A stretch of 64,000 nt of DNA from Candidatus Methylomirabilota bacterium (GCA_035709005.1 DASTFB010000087.1:62001-126000); one strand, 5' to 3'; counted from the stretch's first letter, positions 7,932 through 15,312 are shown. Notes: a model not told the origin generated them from the sequence alone. Translations and numbers: made by a program.

Positions 7932-8375
7932 GTGCGGTCAGGGTTGCTGATCGGCGAGGTGGCTGCGCGTAGCGGGATGAGCCGCAAGGCTCTTCGGCTC
8001 TATGAGGCCAAAGGGTTGCTGCCGCCTTCGCGCCGCACTCAATCCGGCTACCGTGTCTACCCGGACGACGTGCTGGTAGTCCTCGCGTTCATTGGCCGCG
8101 CGCGCCAGCTCGGGTTCACGCTAACCGAGATCGGGGAGATCGTCGCTCTTCGGCGGGCAGGGCGCGCTCCTTGCACACATGTACGGGCCATTCTTCACAA
8201 GAAGATCAGGAGCCTCGGAACTCTCTTGGACGACCTGCGAGGCAGTCTGCGGTCCTGGGGCACCGCCTCCGGGCGGTTGCCCGCCATCTGTCCGCATATC
8301 GAGTCGAAGGGAGGTGATCAGCGATGGAGAGATTCTCCCTCTGCCCAGGCTGCACGAACTGTCCGGAAGTCGTGA
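7932..8375 (+). CDS. MerR-family metal-responsive transcriptional regulator
   Basis: 147 aa. The N-terminal winged helix is clear: LLIGEVAARSGMSRKALRLY then GLLPPSRRTQSGYRVY, then a dimerisation helix. Two cysteine sites, APCTHV (about residue 85) and ICPH (about residue 120), sit where metal-sensing members bind Cu+, Zn2+ or similar. Such regulators bend an overlong promoter spacer upon metal binding. The start GTG 7932 is chosen because the family domain begins there and the operator dyad ends at 7918. The C-terminal 17 codons overlap the next small gene, whose strong GGGAGGTGAT ribosome site lies within this gene. Likely controls itself and the small Cys protein; which metal it senses is unknown. 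Confidence 0.85.
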   Translation: MRSGLLIGEVAARSGMSRKALRLYEAKGLLPPSRRTQSGYRVYPDDVLVVLAFIGRARQLGFTLTEIGEIVALRRAGRAPCTHVRAILHKKIRSLGTLLDDLRGSLRSWGTASGRLPAICPHIESKGGDQRWRDSPSAQAARTVRKS

Positions 8376-8488
8376 TCGATGGCGACGCCATCCGGATCGG
8401 TGAGGATGGGAACGCGGCTGTCCTCAAAAAAGAGGAATGGAACGTCCTTGTGGACCTCATCCGATCAGGGCAGCTTTCGGGCCGCTGA
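8324..8488 (+). CDS. 54-aa cysteine-motif protein co-transcribed with MerR
   Basis: 54 aa, no recognised function. It begins MERFSLCPGCTNCPEV, a Cys-x2-Cys-x2-Cys cluster, then an acidic segment (IDGDAIRIGEDGN) and an amphipathic helix (KKEEWNVLVDLIRSG). Coding is supported by a near-perfect Shine-Dalgarno sequence (GGGAGGTGAT, 8309-8318) five to six bases before the ATG and by overlap with the merR 3' end in another frame. The cysteine cluster and co-expression suggest a small metal-binding or metal-transfer protein serving the MerR sensor; this is inference. A strong hairpin follows right after the stop. Confidence 0.7.
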   Translation: MERFSLCPGCTNCPEVVIDGDAIRIGEDGNAAVLKKEEWNVLVDLIRSGQLSGR

Positions 8489-8494
8489 TTCCTG

Positions 8495-8521
8495 AGCGAG
8501 GGGCGGCCGCCGCCCCTCGCT
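8495..8521. terminator. Bidirectional terminator hairpin
   Basis: AGCGAGGGGCGG (8495-8506) pairs perfectly with CCGCCCCTCGCT (8510-8521) across a 3-nt loop. It lies exactly between two convergent genes, the 54-aa protein (ends 8488) and the BNR-repeat gene (ends 8523), and would serve both. No long U-tract is seen. Confidence 0.7.
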
Positions 8522-8522
8522 G

Positions 8523-9443
8523 TCACCGCGAGGATGTGCGCGACCGCCCACGCTCGAGCAGGACCTCCCACGTCCCCCCGCCATCGCCCGAGCGCAGGAC
8601 GTCGGCGCTCGTCGTGGCAGCCACGACCTGCTGGCCAGGGCCTACCGCCAGCGCGATCACGGGATCCTGCGCCTCGCGTTGAAGCGCGGACTTCTCCCAC
8701 GTCCTTCCGCTGTCCGCGCTTCGGAAGAGAACGCTGGCGGCACCGGCCGCGAAGGCGTAAACGACGCGTGCGTCGTTGCGGTGGAACGCCACGGCAGTGA
8801 CCGGCGCCCCGGCCGGGAGTCCCGTCACCGGCAACCATGTGAGCCCGCGGTCGCGACTTGCCAGCAAGCCCCGGCGCGTGCCCGCAAGCAGGGGCCCCGC
8901 GGGCGCCGGGCTGGCGGCGAGAGCGCTGACGTCGGCGAGCCCGCGGGTGGGCAGGCGCTCGACCTTGGCTGACGCCGGCGAGACCCGATAAAGCCCCGGC
9001 TCACCGGCGACAGTCCAGCCATAGAGATGACCCCCGTCGTGAGGGCTCCAGGCAAGCGCGTGGAAGTCCGCCTTGCCCCGGAGCGCCACCGACCGCCACG
9101 TGGCGCCGCCGTCCCGGCTCTCGAGGACCCCCAGGTTGGCGACCCCCTCCCGGTGATACGTGGGCAGATCGGGATGACCGCTCGCCCAGACCAGGCCCTG
9201 GCGGCTCGGATGCGCCGTGAACCCCATGAGGTCGAAGCGATGCTCGCCTACGAGCTCAGGCCTTCGGCCCGGCGCGAGCTTCGCGAGGCCCGTATGCGTC
9301 GCCACATAGACGATCGCGGGATCACCCGAGTCGACCGACAAACCGTGGATGTGATGGACCTGGACCTCGCTTGCCCACCCGGTCACGATCGCCAGCGTGA
9401 GAAGCCCCACCACGAGCGGCATCAGGGCCTTGCCTCGGATCAC
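8523..9443 (-). CDS. Exported BNR/sialidase-like beta-propeller protein (F510_1955-type)
   Basis: 306 aa from GTG 9443 (299 from ATG 9422). An N-terminal hydrophobic segment (MPLVVGLLTLAIVTGWAS) is followed by repeated propeller blades with the BNR/Asp-box pattern: SRDGGATWRSV, SRDRGLTWLPV, SADSGRTWEKS, SGDGGGTWEVL. The first blade contains HHIHGLSVD. Proteins of this layout are annotated as glycosyl-hydrolase-like or photosystem-stability-like, but catalytic sialidase residues are not evident, so an enzymatic role is doubtful. GTG 9443 overlaps the stop of the upstream Met-rich gene (GTGA), implying coupled translation; ATG 9422 is an alternative. It is the last gene of the mtrAB operon and probably acts in the periplasm. 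Confidence 0.75.
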   Translation of the reverse strand: MIRGKALMPLVVGLLTLAIVTGWASEVQVHHIHGLSVDSGDPAIVYVATHTGLAKLAPGRRPELVGEHRFDLMGFTAHPSRQGLVWASGHPDLPTYHREGVANLGVLESRDGGATWRSVALRGKADFHALAWSPHDGGHLYGWTVAGEPGLYRVSPASAKVERLPTRGLADVSALAASPAPAGPLLAGTRRGLLASRDRGLTWLPVTGLPAGAPVTAVAFHRNDARVVYAFAAGAASVLFRSADSGRTWEKSALQREAQDPVIALAVGPGQQVVAATTSADVLRSGDGGGTWEVLLERGRSRTSSR

Positions 9444-9877
9444 GGGCGCGGACCGGGCGCGGATGGCGCCGGCACCTTCTCCAGTTCGGCGCCGTGCTTC
9501 AGCAGAACCTCGCCCATCGCCTTGAGGAGGTCGCCGCAGATTCTCAGGCTCCGGCTCATCGCCCTGGCGTCGTCGTGCGCCAGCATCCTTGCCGTCGGGC
9601 ACAGACTCAATGGCCCTTCGCCACCGCGGCCATGACCCATCATCCCGCCGCCGTGCATGCGCATCATCTCTCCCATCATGCCGCCGCCCATCATGCCGCC
9701 CATCCCGCCGGGACCCCCGCCCGGCGCCGGCTGGCCGGGTGCCGGTTGGCCGGGCACGGGCGCTTGCTGCTGCGGGTGGTGAGGATCGGATGGCTGACCG
9801 GATTGCTGGGCGACGGCCGGCAGCGTGACGGTGATCAGCACTGCCGCGACCGCGATCGGACCGATGACGCGCATCAT
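9440..9877 (-). CDS. Exported Met/Gly/Pro-rich protein
   Basis: 145 aa. A signal peptide (about 1-23, ending AVAQQ) is followed by a Pro/Gln/His linker (PHHPQQQAPVPGQPAPGQP) and a Met/Gly tract (GGMGGMMGGGMMGEMMRM, then HGGGMM), then a helical C-terminus with two cysteines (LCPTARML and RICGDLLKAM). Methionine and histidine clusters in exported proteins commonly bind copper or silver; that role is inferred. It lies 34 bp after mtrB and overlaps the BNR gene by a GTGA, so it belongs to the mtrA-mtrB transcript. A second Met-rich exported protein is encoded at 26451-26918; similarity between the two is in composition rather than clear homology. Confidence 0.75.
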   Translation of the reverse strand: MMRVIGPIAVAAVLITVTLPAVAQQSGQPSDPHHPQQQAPVPGQPAPGQPAPGGGPGGMGGMMGGGMMGEMMRMHGGGMMGHGRGGEGPLSLCPTARMLAHDDARAMSRSLRICGDLLKAMGEVLLKHGAELEKVPAPSAPGPRP

Positions 9878-9911
9878 GACGAACCCTCCTTCGCCGATTG
9901 TGGCTCTGAGG

Positions 9912-12128
9912 CTAGTCGAAGCGGTAGCCCAGCGTTGCTATAAGCATGTGGGCATCGTAATTCCTGGCGTCATTCCCCAGCCAGATCGACGTCACGCCCG
10001 GAATGAACGGGTTCAGCCGATCGGTCCGCCAGTCGTTCTTCCGAAACGACTCGAAGACGTACCCGAGCTTGGCCGTCCACCTCTTCGCGAAGCGGTACCG
10101 CAACGCCGTCTCCAGACGGAGGAGCCGGTCTTCGAAGGCGGGCCAGGGCTTGGCGGTGGCCGTGGCATCCTGGGCCGCCGTCCCGCTGGCTGGCGTCACG
10201 GGGTTCCCGTTCTGCACCCTACCGAGCGCAGAGGCGTAGCTGGCGTCGAGGCTCCAGTCGAGCACCCGCGGGATCAGCCCGATCCGGGTACCCGCATAGA
10301 GCGTGTCCACGGTGTCGGTGTGGACGGCTATCCAGTCGTAATCGGCAAAATCCAAGGTCACGCCCCCACTCACCGGCCGGCTCCGGGAACGCTGCGTCTG
10401 CTCGATGACTTCGTGGGTGTAGCCGCCGTAGAGCGATAGCCACCGCAGAGGAGCCCAGGTGAGATCGACGCCGACGGACCAGGTGGTGGCGTCCTGCAGA
10501 CCGAGGGGTGACGCGATGTAGTCGTCGTCGTACAGGGCTCCCGTCACCGAGGCGGTGACGGCGTCGGCGGGCATGAACTGCAGGAGCAGGTCGACGCGCT
10601 GGCGATCCCGCTCGCCCTCGTCGAATTTCCTCAGCAGCGGAGACTGGCTCTGGGCCGCAGCGCTGGTCACATCCTCCTCTACCACCGTGTGCACGAGGTG
10701 GGCAAACGTGTCGTACTCCTCGATCCGCCGAAACGAGGGACGGTACGTGAGCCGGACGAGCAGCCAGTCGAGCGGCGTGGCGTCCAGAGCGCCCCTGGCG
10801 AAGTACTCGTCGCTCGTGGGGACCTCGCGGTGTTCGTTGCGGTCCCACCGCTCCCAGCCTCCACCCACCGTGATGGTCAGCGGGCGCAGGAGGCGCATTC
10901 GCGCATCGGCGTCCGCATTCTGTCGGGTGTACTCGAAGCGGCCCGCCCGGCGGTCTTCGACCACCAGGGTCCGGTCGTCGACGACGTGCCCGGGAAAGAC
11001 CGGCTCGTCGCTCATGTCCTGCAGGTCGTAGAGCCGGTAGCGCAATCTGAGGGTCAGCGGTCGCAGTGGTCGGCTGGTGGCGCTCAAGTTTACGAGCGTG
11101 GTCCCGACCATCCCGTTGAGGCTGTCCTGCGGCAGGGCAAGCGCCGGGTCGCTGATGGCCGGGTTGATCGTGTGGGGCAGAAACGTCTCGTTCTGAAGAC
11201 GCAAGCTGTACGCGACATTCGCGGTCAGGCGCGTCCGGAGCGGCAGGGTGACCCCTCCGGCGAGGCTCAGCGTGTGGGCCATGTTGTCGGGGGCCAGCGC
11301 GATCTGTCCCGAGGCCGGGGCGGCCGCGCCGCCGTCGCTGGCGCCGCACGACGCCACGTTGCCGAAGCACGGGTTGTCGGCGATGACGCGGCTCAGCGAG
11401 TTCTGGAACATCGAGAGCGCGTACCCGAGCTGCAGCTGCCAGCGGTCGCGAGCCAGGGTCGCGCGCAGGCGCAGGTCGTGGATCGTCTGGTCGATCGGCT
11501 CCACGATCTCGTAGAAATTGTTGCCCGGGCTGCCGAATGCCATCCCGAAGGGACGGTCGCCGGCTTTATGGGTCCGCGTGTACTGCGCGTCCAGATCCAG
11601 ATCCGGGGTCGGCGTGACCCTGACGAACATCCGCGCGGTGTCCCAGCGGATGCTGATCTCGGACTGATCGGGCGTGTTGTGGGTCGAGAGCGCGGGCCGC
11701 GGAGCCGGCAGCGTGAAAACACCGCGGTCGGTCTCGACGGCCAGCGTCCGCGCGGTCGTGGAGTACAGGTGGGGGATCTGATCCCATGCGAACCCGAACT
11801 GCCAGAGCCCGAGCCGGCCGGCGCCCAGCGAGAACTCCTGGTCCTCGTGGCCCCACTTCGAGCCCCCGAGCTCGACGGAGTAGCTTTCGTCGGGACGAAA
11901 CAGCCTCAGCTGCAGCTCGTGCAGGAACGGCCCGGGCGATAGGTCTCGGTACTCCTCGAACTTAGCTCGACGGGTCGGCGAGGGACGCTCGATGAAGAAT
12001 CGGCCCCCGGCCTCGACCTCCCCCTCGAGGGTGAGGCCGCCCGGGCTGACCTGGGCGGAGGCGAGGTCAGCGCCCCCGAGCACCGTCAGCGCCGCGACGA
12101 TGAGGGCTTTCGGCCTCGCCGCTCTCAT
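9912..12128 (-). CDS. mtrB: MtrB/PioB-family outer-membrane beta-barrel
   Basis: 738 aa. A signal peptide (about 1-25, SAQ) is followed by a long alternating-hydrophobicity barrel. Family hallmarks include LTLEGEVEAGGRFF near the mature N-terminus, FHELQLRLF-like strands (FLHELQLRLFRPDESYSVEL), a DARNYDAHMLIATLGYRFD C-terminus ending in Phe-Asp, and many strands built as R-L-x-Y. MtrB/PioB forms the outer-membrane sheath that surrounds a periplasmic decaheme cytochrome and lets electrons cross the outer membrane. It starts 3 bp after the mtrA stop, as in other porin-cytochrome conduits. A pair of cysteines (NPCFGNVASCG, about residue 255) lies in a predicted loop. No surface decaheme (MtrC/OmcA) gene is present, making this a PioAB- or MtoAB-like two-part conduit. 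Confidence 0.88.
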   Translation of the reverse strand: MRAARPKALIVAALTVLGGADLASAQVSPGGLTLEGEVEAGGRFFIERPSPTRRAKFEEYRDLSPGPFLHELQLRLFRPDESYSVELGGSKWGHEDQEFSLGAGRLGLWQFGFAWDQIPHLYSTTARTLAVETDRGVFTLPAPRPALSTHNTPDQSEISIRWDTARMFVRVTPTPDLDLDAQYTRTHKAGDRPFGMAFGSPGNNFYEIVEPIDQTIHDLRLRATLARDRWQLQLGYALSMFQNSLSRVIADNPCFGNVASCGASDGGAAAPASGQIALAPDNMAHTLSLAGGVTLPLRTRLTANVAYSLRLQNETFLPHTINPAISDPALALPQDSLNGMVGTTLVNLSATSRPLRPLTLRLRYRLYDLQDMSDEPVFPGHVVDDRTLVVEDRRAGRFEYTRQNADADARMRLLRPLTITVGGGWERWDRNEHREVPTSDEYFARGALDATPLDWLLVRLTYRPSFRRIEEYDTFAHLVHTVVEEDVTSAAAQSQSPLLRKFDEGERDRQRVDLLLQFMPADAVTASVTGALYDDDYIASPLGLQDATTWSVGVDLTWAPLRWLSLYGGYTHEVIEQTQRSRSRPVSGGVTLDFADYDWIAVHTDTVDTLYAGTRIGLIPRVLDWSLDASYASALGRVQNGNPVTPASGTAAQDATATAKPWPAFEDRLLRLETALRYRFAKRWTAKLGYVFESFRKNDWRTDRLNPFIPGVTSIWLGNDARNYDAHMLIATLGYRFD

Positions 12129-12131
12129 CGC

Positions 12132-13112
12132 CTACCGCGTGAAGGCGAATCCCGAGGGATGGTTGGAGCCATGGATGTTCACGTGGCAGCTGGAACAGGC
12201 TCGGCCGAACACGAACTTGGCGGATGCGGTTTCCCGACCGTACGGGTTGGTCGGATGGCGGGTCTCCACGTGGCACTGCTGGCAGAGCCGTGGCTTGGCC
12301 ATCTTGAGCATCCGCTCGTGGTTGGAGCCGTGTGGATCGTGGCAATTCACGCAGCTCTCGGCGACGGGCGGATGCTCCCAGAGGAACGGCCCCCGCTTCT
12401 CGGCGTGGCAGGTGTAGCAGGTGTCGTTGAGGGACTGCTCCTTGAGCAGGGCCGGGGTGACGGTGCCGTGCGGGTTGTGGCACGACGTACAGGTCATCTT
12501 GCCCTCCCGCAGCGGCATGTGGGACGAGCGCATCTGCTGGGCCCGCCTCTGGATATGGCAGGAGCCGCAGGTATCGATCTCGGTAGCCCGGGCCAACTGG
12601 GCGCGCGGCGAATGGTCCTGCATGACCCTGTGGCAGCCGGCGCAGGTGACGTCGCGGGAGTCGTGGGGGCTCCCGGTCCAGAACAGGCGGTCGCCCTTGG
12701 TGTGGCACGCCAGGCACGCCTCGCTCCGCCGCTCCGGCGCGGTGGGATCGTCCCTGGCGAAGGTGATCAGCCTGGCCTGACGCCCCTTACCTCCACCGGC
12801 CTCGACGTGGGCCTGGCCCGGCCCGTGGCAGTTCTCGCAGCCCAGCCGCTCCAGCGCATTGCGCGGATGCCGGAGGAACAGCCGCCCCATCCGGGTGGTC
12901 GCGAAGCGCTCGTAGGCGTCCTCGTGGCACGCCTTGCAGGTCTCGGCGCCGACGTAGCCGTCTACCGGAGCCGATGCAGTGGTGCTCGATTGCGCGACTG
13001 GCGAAACGGGAGAAGGCGGCTGGGCTGGCGAGCAGGCAGAGAGCGCAAAGGCCAGGGCCAAAAGCCCTGTGCACCCGACTATCGTGACGGACCAGGCTGC
13101 TCGTCGTCCCAC
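12132..13112 (-). CDS. mtrA: MtrA/PioA/DmsE-type decaheme c-type cytochrome
   Basis: 326 aa with exactly ten CXXCH motifs, at about residues 59, 92, 133, 157, 182, 208, 232, 254, 277 and 306 (CKACH, CENCH, CLACH, CAGCH, CGSCH, CTSCH, CYTCH, CVNCH, CQQCH, CSSCH), the count and spacing of MtrA-type cytochromes. The signal sequence ends in LSACS, so it may be a lipoprotein (Cys 27). It carries electrons through the periplasm and into the MtrB barrel. The GTG start at 13112 is directly followed by an RRAAW n-region. mtrB follows after 3 bp. The GHVC-type small protein gene lies 98 bp upstream on the same strand. Direction of electron flow (metal oxidation or reduction) cannot be told from sequence. 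Confidence 0.93.
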   Translation of the reverse strand: MGRRAAWSVTIVGCTGLLALAFALSACSPAQPPSPVSPVAQSSTTASAPVDGYVGAETCKACHEDAYERFATTRMGRLFLRHPRNALERLGCENCHGPGQAHVEAGGGKGRQARLITFARDDPTAPERRSEACLACHTKGDRLFWTGSPHDSRDVTCAGCHRVMQDHSPRAQLARATEIDTCGSCHIQRRAQQMRSSHMPLREGKMTCTSCHNPHGTVTPALLKEQSLNDTCYTCHAEKRGPFLWEHPPVAESCVNCHDPHGSNHERMLKMAKPRLCQQCHVETRHPTNPYGRETASAKFVFGRACSSCHVNIHGSNHPSGFAFTR

Positions 13113-13210
13113 GCCACGCCTCCCCGACAGGGGACGTCCCGAACGCTCAACGAAGACACCTGCCCTCGAACCAGCAGATCTGTGAGGGACAGTGAGAGGC
13201 GGACGAGAGG

Positions 13211-13546
13211 CTAGATCAGTAGCGCGGCGTGGCGTAAGAACAGCGGCGGTGAGGTCGCGACAGCTCGAACCTGCCCAGCCGCCGACCGAGCACGCAGGGC
13301 ATTGCGTTCAGGAGTAATCTCCGCACTGGCCGCGCCGACGATGATGAGGCTCACAGGCGACGGTGCCGCGGCGTCACACGACGCTTCGGCGACCGCATCA
13401 GTGGCGTGACCGGGCGTCTCGTCGGCGGCTTCACGGGTCGTGACCGTCGCCGTCGAAGCATGATCCGGGACCGGGCACACGTGGCCCAAGCACATCGCGG
13501 CTGTGAACGCCACCAGGACCTGGCCGAATCGCTGCGCCAGACGCAC
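13211..13546 (-). CDS. Small exported GHVC...PPLFLxHAxLLI protein (copy 1)
   Basis: 111 aa from GTG 13546; the frame is open upstream to 13741 but the hydrophobic leader (RFGQVLVAFTAAMC) begins just after this GTG. Directly after the leader comes LGHVCPVPDHAS, then an acidic/His-containing middle with one more Cys (AEASCDAAAP), and an invariant-looking end SPPLFLRHAALLI. I do not recognise a family. The protein encoded at 30615-30974 shares the same plan (GHVC, Pro, His, ASC, PPLFLxHAxLLI end), so the two are paralogues. This copy heads the mtrA-mtrB operon and is divergent from the monoheme/tetraheme operon. A role in conduit assembly or metal sensing is possible but speculative. Confidence 0.65.
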   Translation of the reverse strand: MRLAQRFGQVLVAFTAAMCLGHVCPVPDHASTATVTTREAADETPGHATDAVAEASCDAAAPSPVSLIIVGAASAEITPERNALRARSAAGQVRAVATSPPLFLRHAALLI

Positions 13547-13557
13547 GGTAGCGTAAC

Positions 13558-13586
13558 CTTGACACCGCTGCCTCGCGTGTGTCAAG
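13558..13586. promoter_or_regulatory. Divergent inverted repeat CTTGACAC-N13-GTGTCAAG
   Basis: Perfect 8-bp inverted repeat: CTTGACAC at 13558-13565 and GTGTCAAG at 13579-13586. It fills the 63-bp gap between the divergent starts at 13546 (minus) and 13610 (plus). Each arm contains a TTGACA, so the site could be two face-to-face -35 boxes or an operator coordinating both cytochrome operons. No convincing -10 boxes are seen at 17-18 bp. Confidence 0.5.
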
Positions 13587-13609
13587 CGATCGGCAGGGTG
13601 GAGACCACA

Positions 13610-13891
13610 GTGATTCTTCGAACGTCGGCCCTCGTGCTCGTCTTCTGGAGCGTTAGCCTCGGTGCCGCCGTGGCCGAGCCACTCTGGGTAAAGAACGCGA
13701 AGGACCTCGGGTACCCGGCCCAGAACTGTCTCTACTGCCACAGCACCAAGCTGCCGAAAAAGGAGACCTACACGCCTGGCGAGCTGAACGACCGCGGCCG
13801 GTGGCTGGTCCAGGAACGAGAGCGGCGCCGAGCGAGCCAGGTCGATCTGTCGTGGCTGAAGGACTATCCCGGCGGTAAAGCTCAGAAGTGA
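13610..13891 (+). CDS. Small periplasmic monoheme c-type cytochrome
   Basis: 93 aa from GTG 13610. The signal peptide (about 1-22, ending AAVAEP) is followed by WVKNAKDLGYPAQNCLYCHS, a single CXXCH heme site at about residue 38, and a lysine/arginine-rich C-terminus (ERERRRASQVDLSWLKDYPGG). The start is chosen at 13610 because GGTGGAG (13597-13603) is well placed before it; GTG 13598 is an alternative. There is no obvious distal Met ligand motif, and the protein is too short for a full class I fold, so it may be a small electron shuttle or a partner of the tetraheme protein, whose GTG start overlaps its stop (GTGA). It is the first gene of the plus-strand operon divergent from mtrAB. Confidence 0.8.
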   Translation: MILRTSALVLVFWSVSLGAAVAEPLWVKNAKDLGYPAQNCLYCHSTKLPKKETYTPGELNDRGRWLVQERERRRASQVDLSWLKDYPGGKAQK

Positions 13892-14574
13892 CGAGCGGAT
13901 GGCTCGGGTCCTTGCTGCCTCTCCTGGCGACAGCCACCTCAGCCATCCCGCAACCGCACGGGTGGCTCGGCACGGTCAACGACTGGGCCCGCGGACTCGG
14001 GATCGCGTTCGCCATTCTCGATTGCGTCCTTCTCGCCGTCGCCTGGACGATGCTCCGCCGGGCAGGAGTGACACCCACCCTGAGGCTGCTGCTGCCCGCG
14101 GCGGTCGTCGTGCTGCCGCTCGCCGTGACATTCTTCGGATACCACTACGGATTCGAAGCGGCCAAGAGCGTGGAGGCCTGCGGGGCCTGCCATGCGATGA
14201 GACCGTACGTGAGCGACCTCCGCGAGCCCGCCAGTCAGACGCTGGCCGCCGTTCATTTCAAGAACCGCTACATCCAGGACAATCAATGCTACACGTGTCA
14301 TTCCGACTACGGCATGTTCGGGGGACTGAGGGCGAAGTGGAAGGGGCTCGAGCACCTCGCGCGCCAGACAACGGGGTCCTATAGCCTGCCGCTGACGATC
14401 GCCCGTCCCTATGCCAGCGCCCGGTGCCTGCACTGTCACGGAGAATCCCTGAAGTTCCTCGAATCGGCCGGCCACGGCCGGGAACTGGTGGCGCAGATGA
14501 TCACCGGCGCGGTTTCGTGCCTCGGCTGCCACGGCCCTGCGCACCGGGCGGCAGCCGCTCGGGCGGTGCAGTGA
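13888..14574 (+). CDS. NapC/NirT/CymA-like tetraheme quinol dehydrogenase
   Basis: 228 aa with four CXXCH sites at about residues 98 (CGACH), 134 (CYTCH), 180 (CLHCH) and 211 (CLGCH), the layout of NapC/NrfH/CymA proteins. These oxidise membrane quinols and pass electrons to periplasmic cytochromes; CymA supplies MtrA in Shewanella. The heme region has NapC-like features (ACHAMRPYVSDL, HFKNRYIQDNQCYTCHSDYG, PLTIARPYASARC). Unlike NapC with its single anchor, the N-terminus has two strong hydrophobic helices (about 36-56 and 64-84) and perhaps a third (4-20). GTG start overlaps the monoheme gene stop. In context it is the likely link between the quinone pool and the MtrAB conduit transcribed divergently. 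Confidence 0.85.
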   Translation: MTSGWLGSLLPLLATATSAIPQPHGWLGTVNDWARGLGIAFAILDCVLLAVAWTMLRRAGVTPTLRLLLPAAVVVLPLAVTFFGYHYGFEAAKSVEACGACHAMRPYVSDLREPASQTLAAVHFKNRYIQDNQCYTCHSDYGMFGGLRAKWKGLEHLARQTTGSYSLPLTIARPYASARCLHCHGESLKFLESAGHGRELVAQMITGAVSCLGCHGPAHRAAAARAVQ

Positions 14575-14774
14575 TCGCCCGGCAGCCCCGTCTCCTGCGC
14601 GCCGTCATCGTGCTCACCGGTCTGGGTGTCCTCCTCACCCTGATCATGCTGATCCGGGTCACCGGTCTCACGCTGGCGCTCTTCATGTTCGTGGCGCAAC
14701 CCCTGCTGCTGGTCGCCGTCGTCCTGCTGGCCTGGCGGGTCGTCCGCGATCTGCGGCGTAGCGGTCTCGTGTGA
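14571..14774 (+). CDS. Small two-helix membrane protein
   Basis: 67 aa from GTG 14571, which overlaps the tetraheme gene stop (GTGA). Two hydrophobic segments (about residues 10-28 and 33-53) are followed by a basic tail (RVVRDLRRSGLV). I recognise no family. The four-base overlap and lack of any gap indicate translation coupled to the NapC-like protein, so it may be an accessory subunit that helps anchor or assemble it; this is inferred from position only. A gap of about 200 bp follows with a weak TGGGGC/GCCCCA hairpin at 14841-14858 and no other clear feature. Confidence 0.6.
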   Translation: MIARQPRLLRAVIVLTGLGVLLTLIMLIRVTGLTLALFMFVAQPLLLVAVVLLAWRVVRDLRRSGLV

Positions 14775-14973
14775 AATCTCGCGATGCGCCGAGGCATTGC
14801 CGTTGTCGGGGGCCTGATGGCGGGCCGTATCCGCCTCAGATGGGGCTGCAATGCCCCAGTGGCAAGGTGTTCGATCGGTGAATCTGCCGGGAACCGGCTG
14901 ATTCCACGAGACCTTCCGGGCTGTGGGTTCTGGCAGGCAATTTGCCCTGGAGGCCAGGCAGGAGCGCTTGAGC

Positions 14974-15204
14974 ATGCCTCGTAGATTGGCGGTCATGGTG
15001 CTGATCGGATTGGTCCTAGCGGCTGGCCTCTGCATCCTGGACGACGACGGCGCCGACGCCGATCTGTGCAACCTGAGTCTCCTGATCGTGACCGTCTCTC
15101 CGCTCGCTTTTTCACTGGCGGTTACCGGCCGTGCTCAGCCAGGCCCCCTTGCCGGGTACATTGCCCCTCTAGCGGACCGCCCGTCTCCCCCTCCCCGCGC
15201 CTGA
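14974..15204 (+). CDS. Small exported protein of unknown function
   Basis: 76 aa from ATG 14974, with GGAG about 10 bases upstream (14961-14964); the frame is open further upstream but those codons lack a signal. A hydrophobic leader (RRLAVMVLIGLVLAAGLC) is followed by an acidic patch (DDDGADADLC), another hydrophobic stretch and a Pro/Arg-rich end (DRPSPPPRA). The plan (leader, acidic or His patch with Cys, hydrophobic stretch, proline-rich tail) resembles the other small exported proteins at 13211, 30615 and 31214. No function is known. Confidence 0.5.
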   Translation: MPRRLAVMVLIGLVLAAGLCILDDDGADADLCNLSLLIVTVSPLAFSLAVTGRAQPGPLAGYIAPLADRPSPPPRA

Positions 15205-15312
15205 CCCTCCTCAACGTTGTAGCAGAGTCTCTGGCGGCTCGGCCTGCGCCCCCGGGCACGACCGGCACGGAAGCCGGGACGTCAACCCCCGGCGCCCGCA
15301 TGGAGGGACGCG

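Noticed and set aside
14841-14858. Hairpin TGGGGC/GCCCCA in the 200-bp gap after the NapC operon
   Set aside because: Only 6 bp and no U-tract; too weak to call a terminator. No tRNA fold could be drawn in this gap either.
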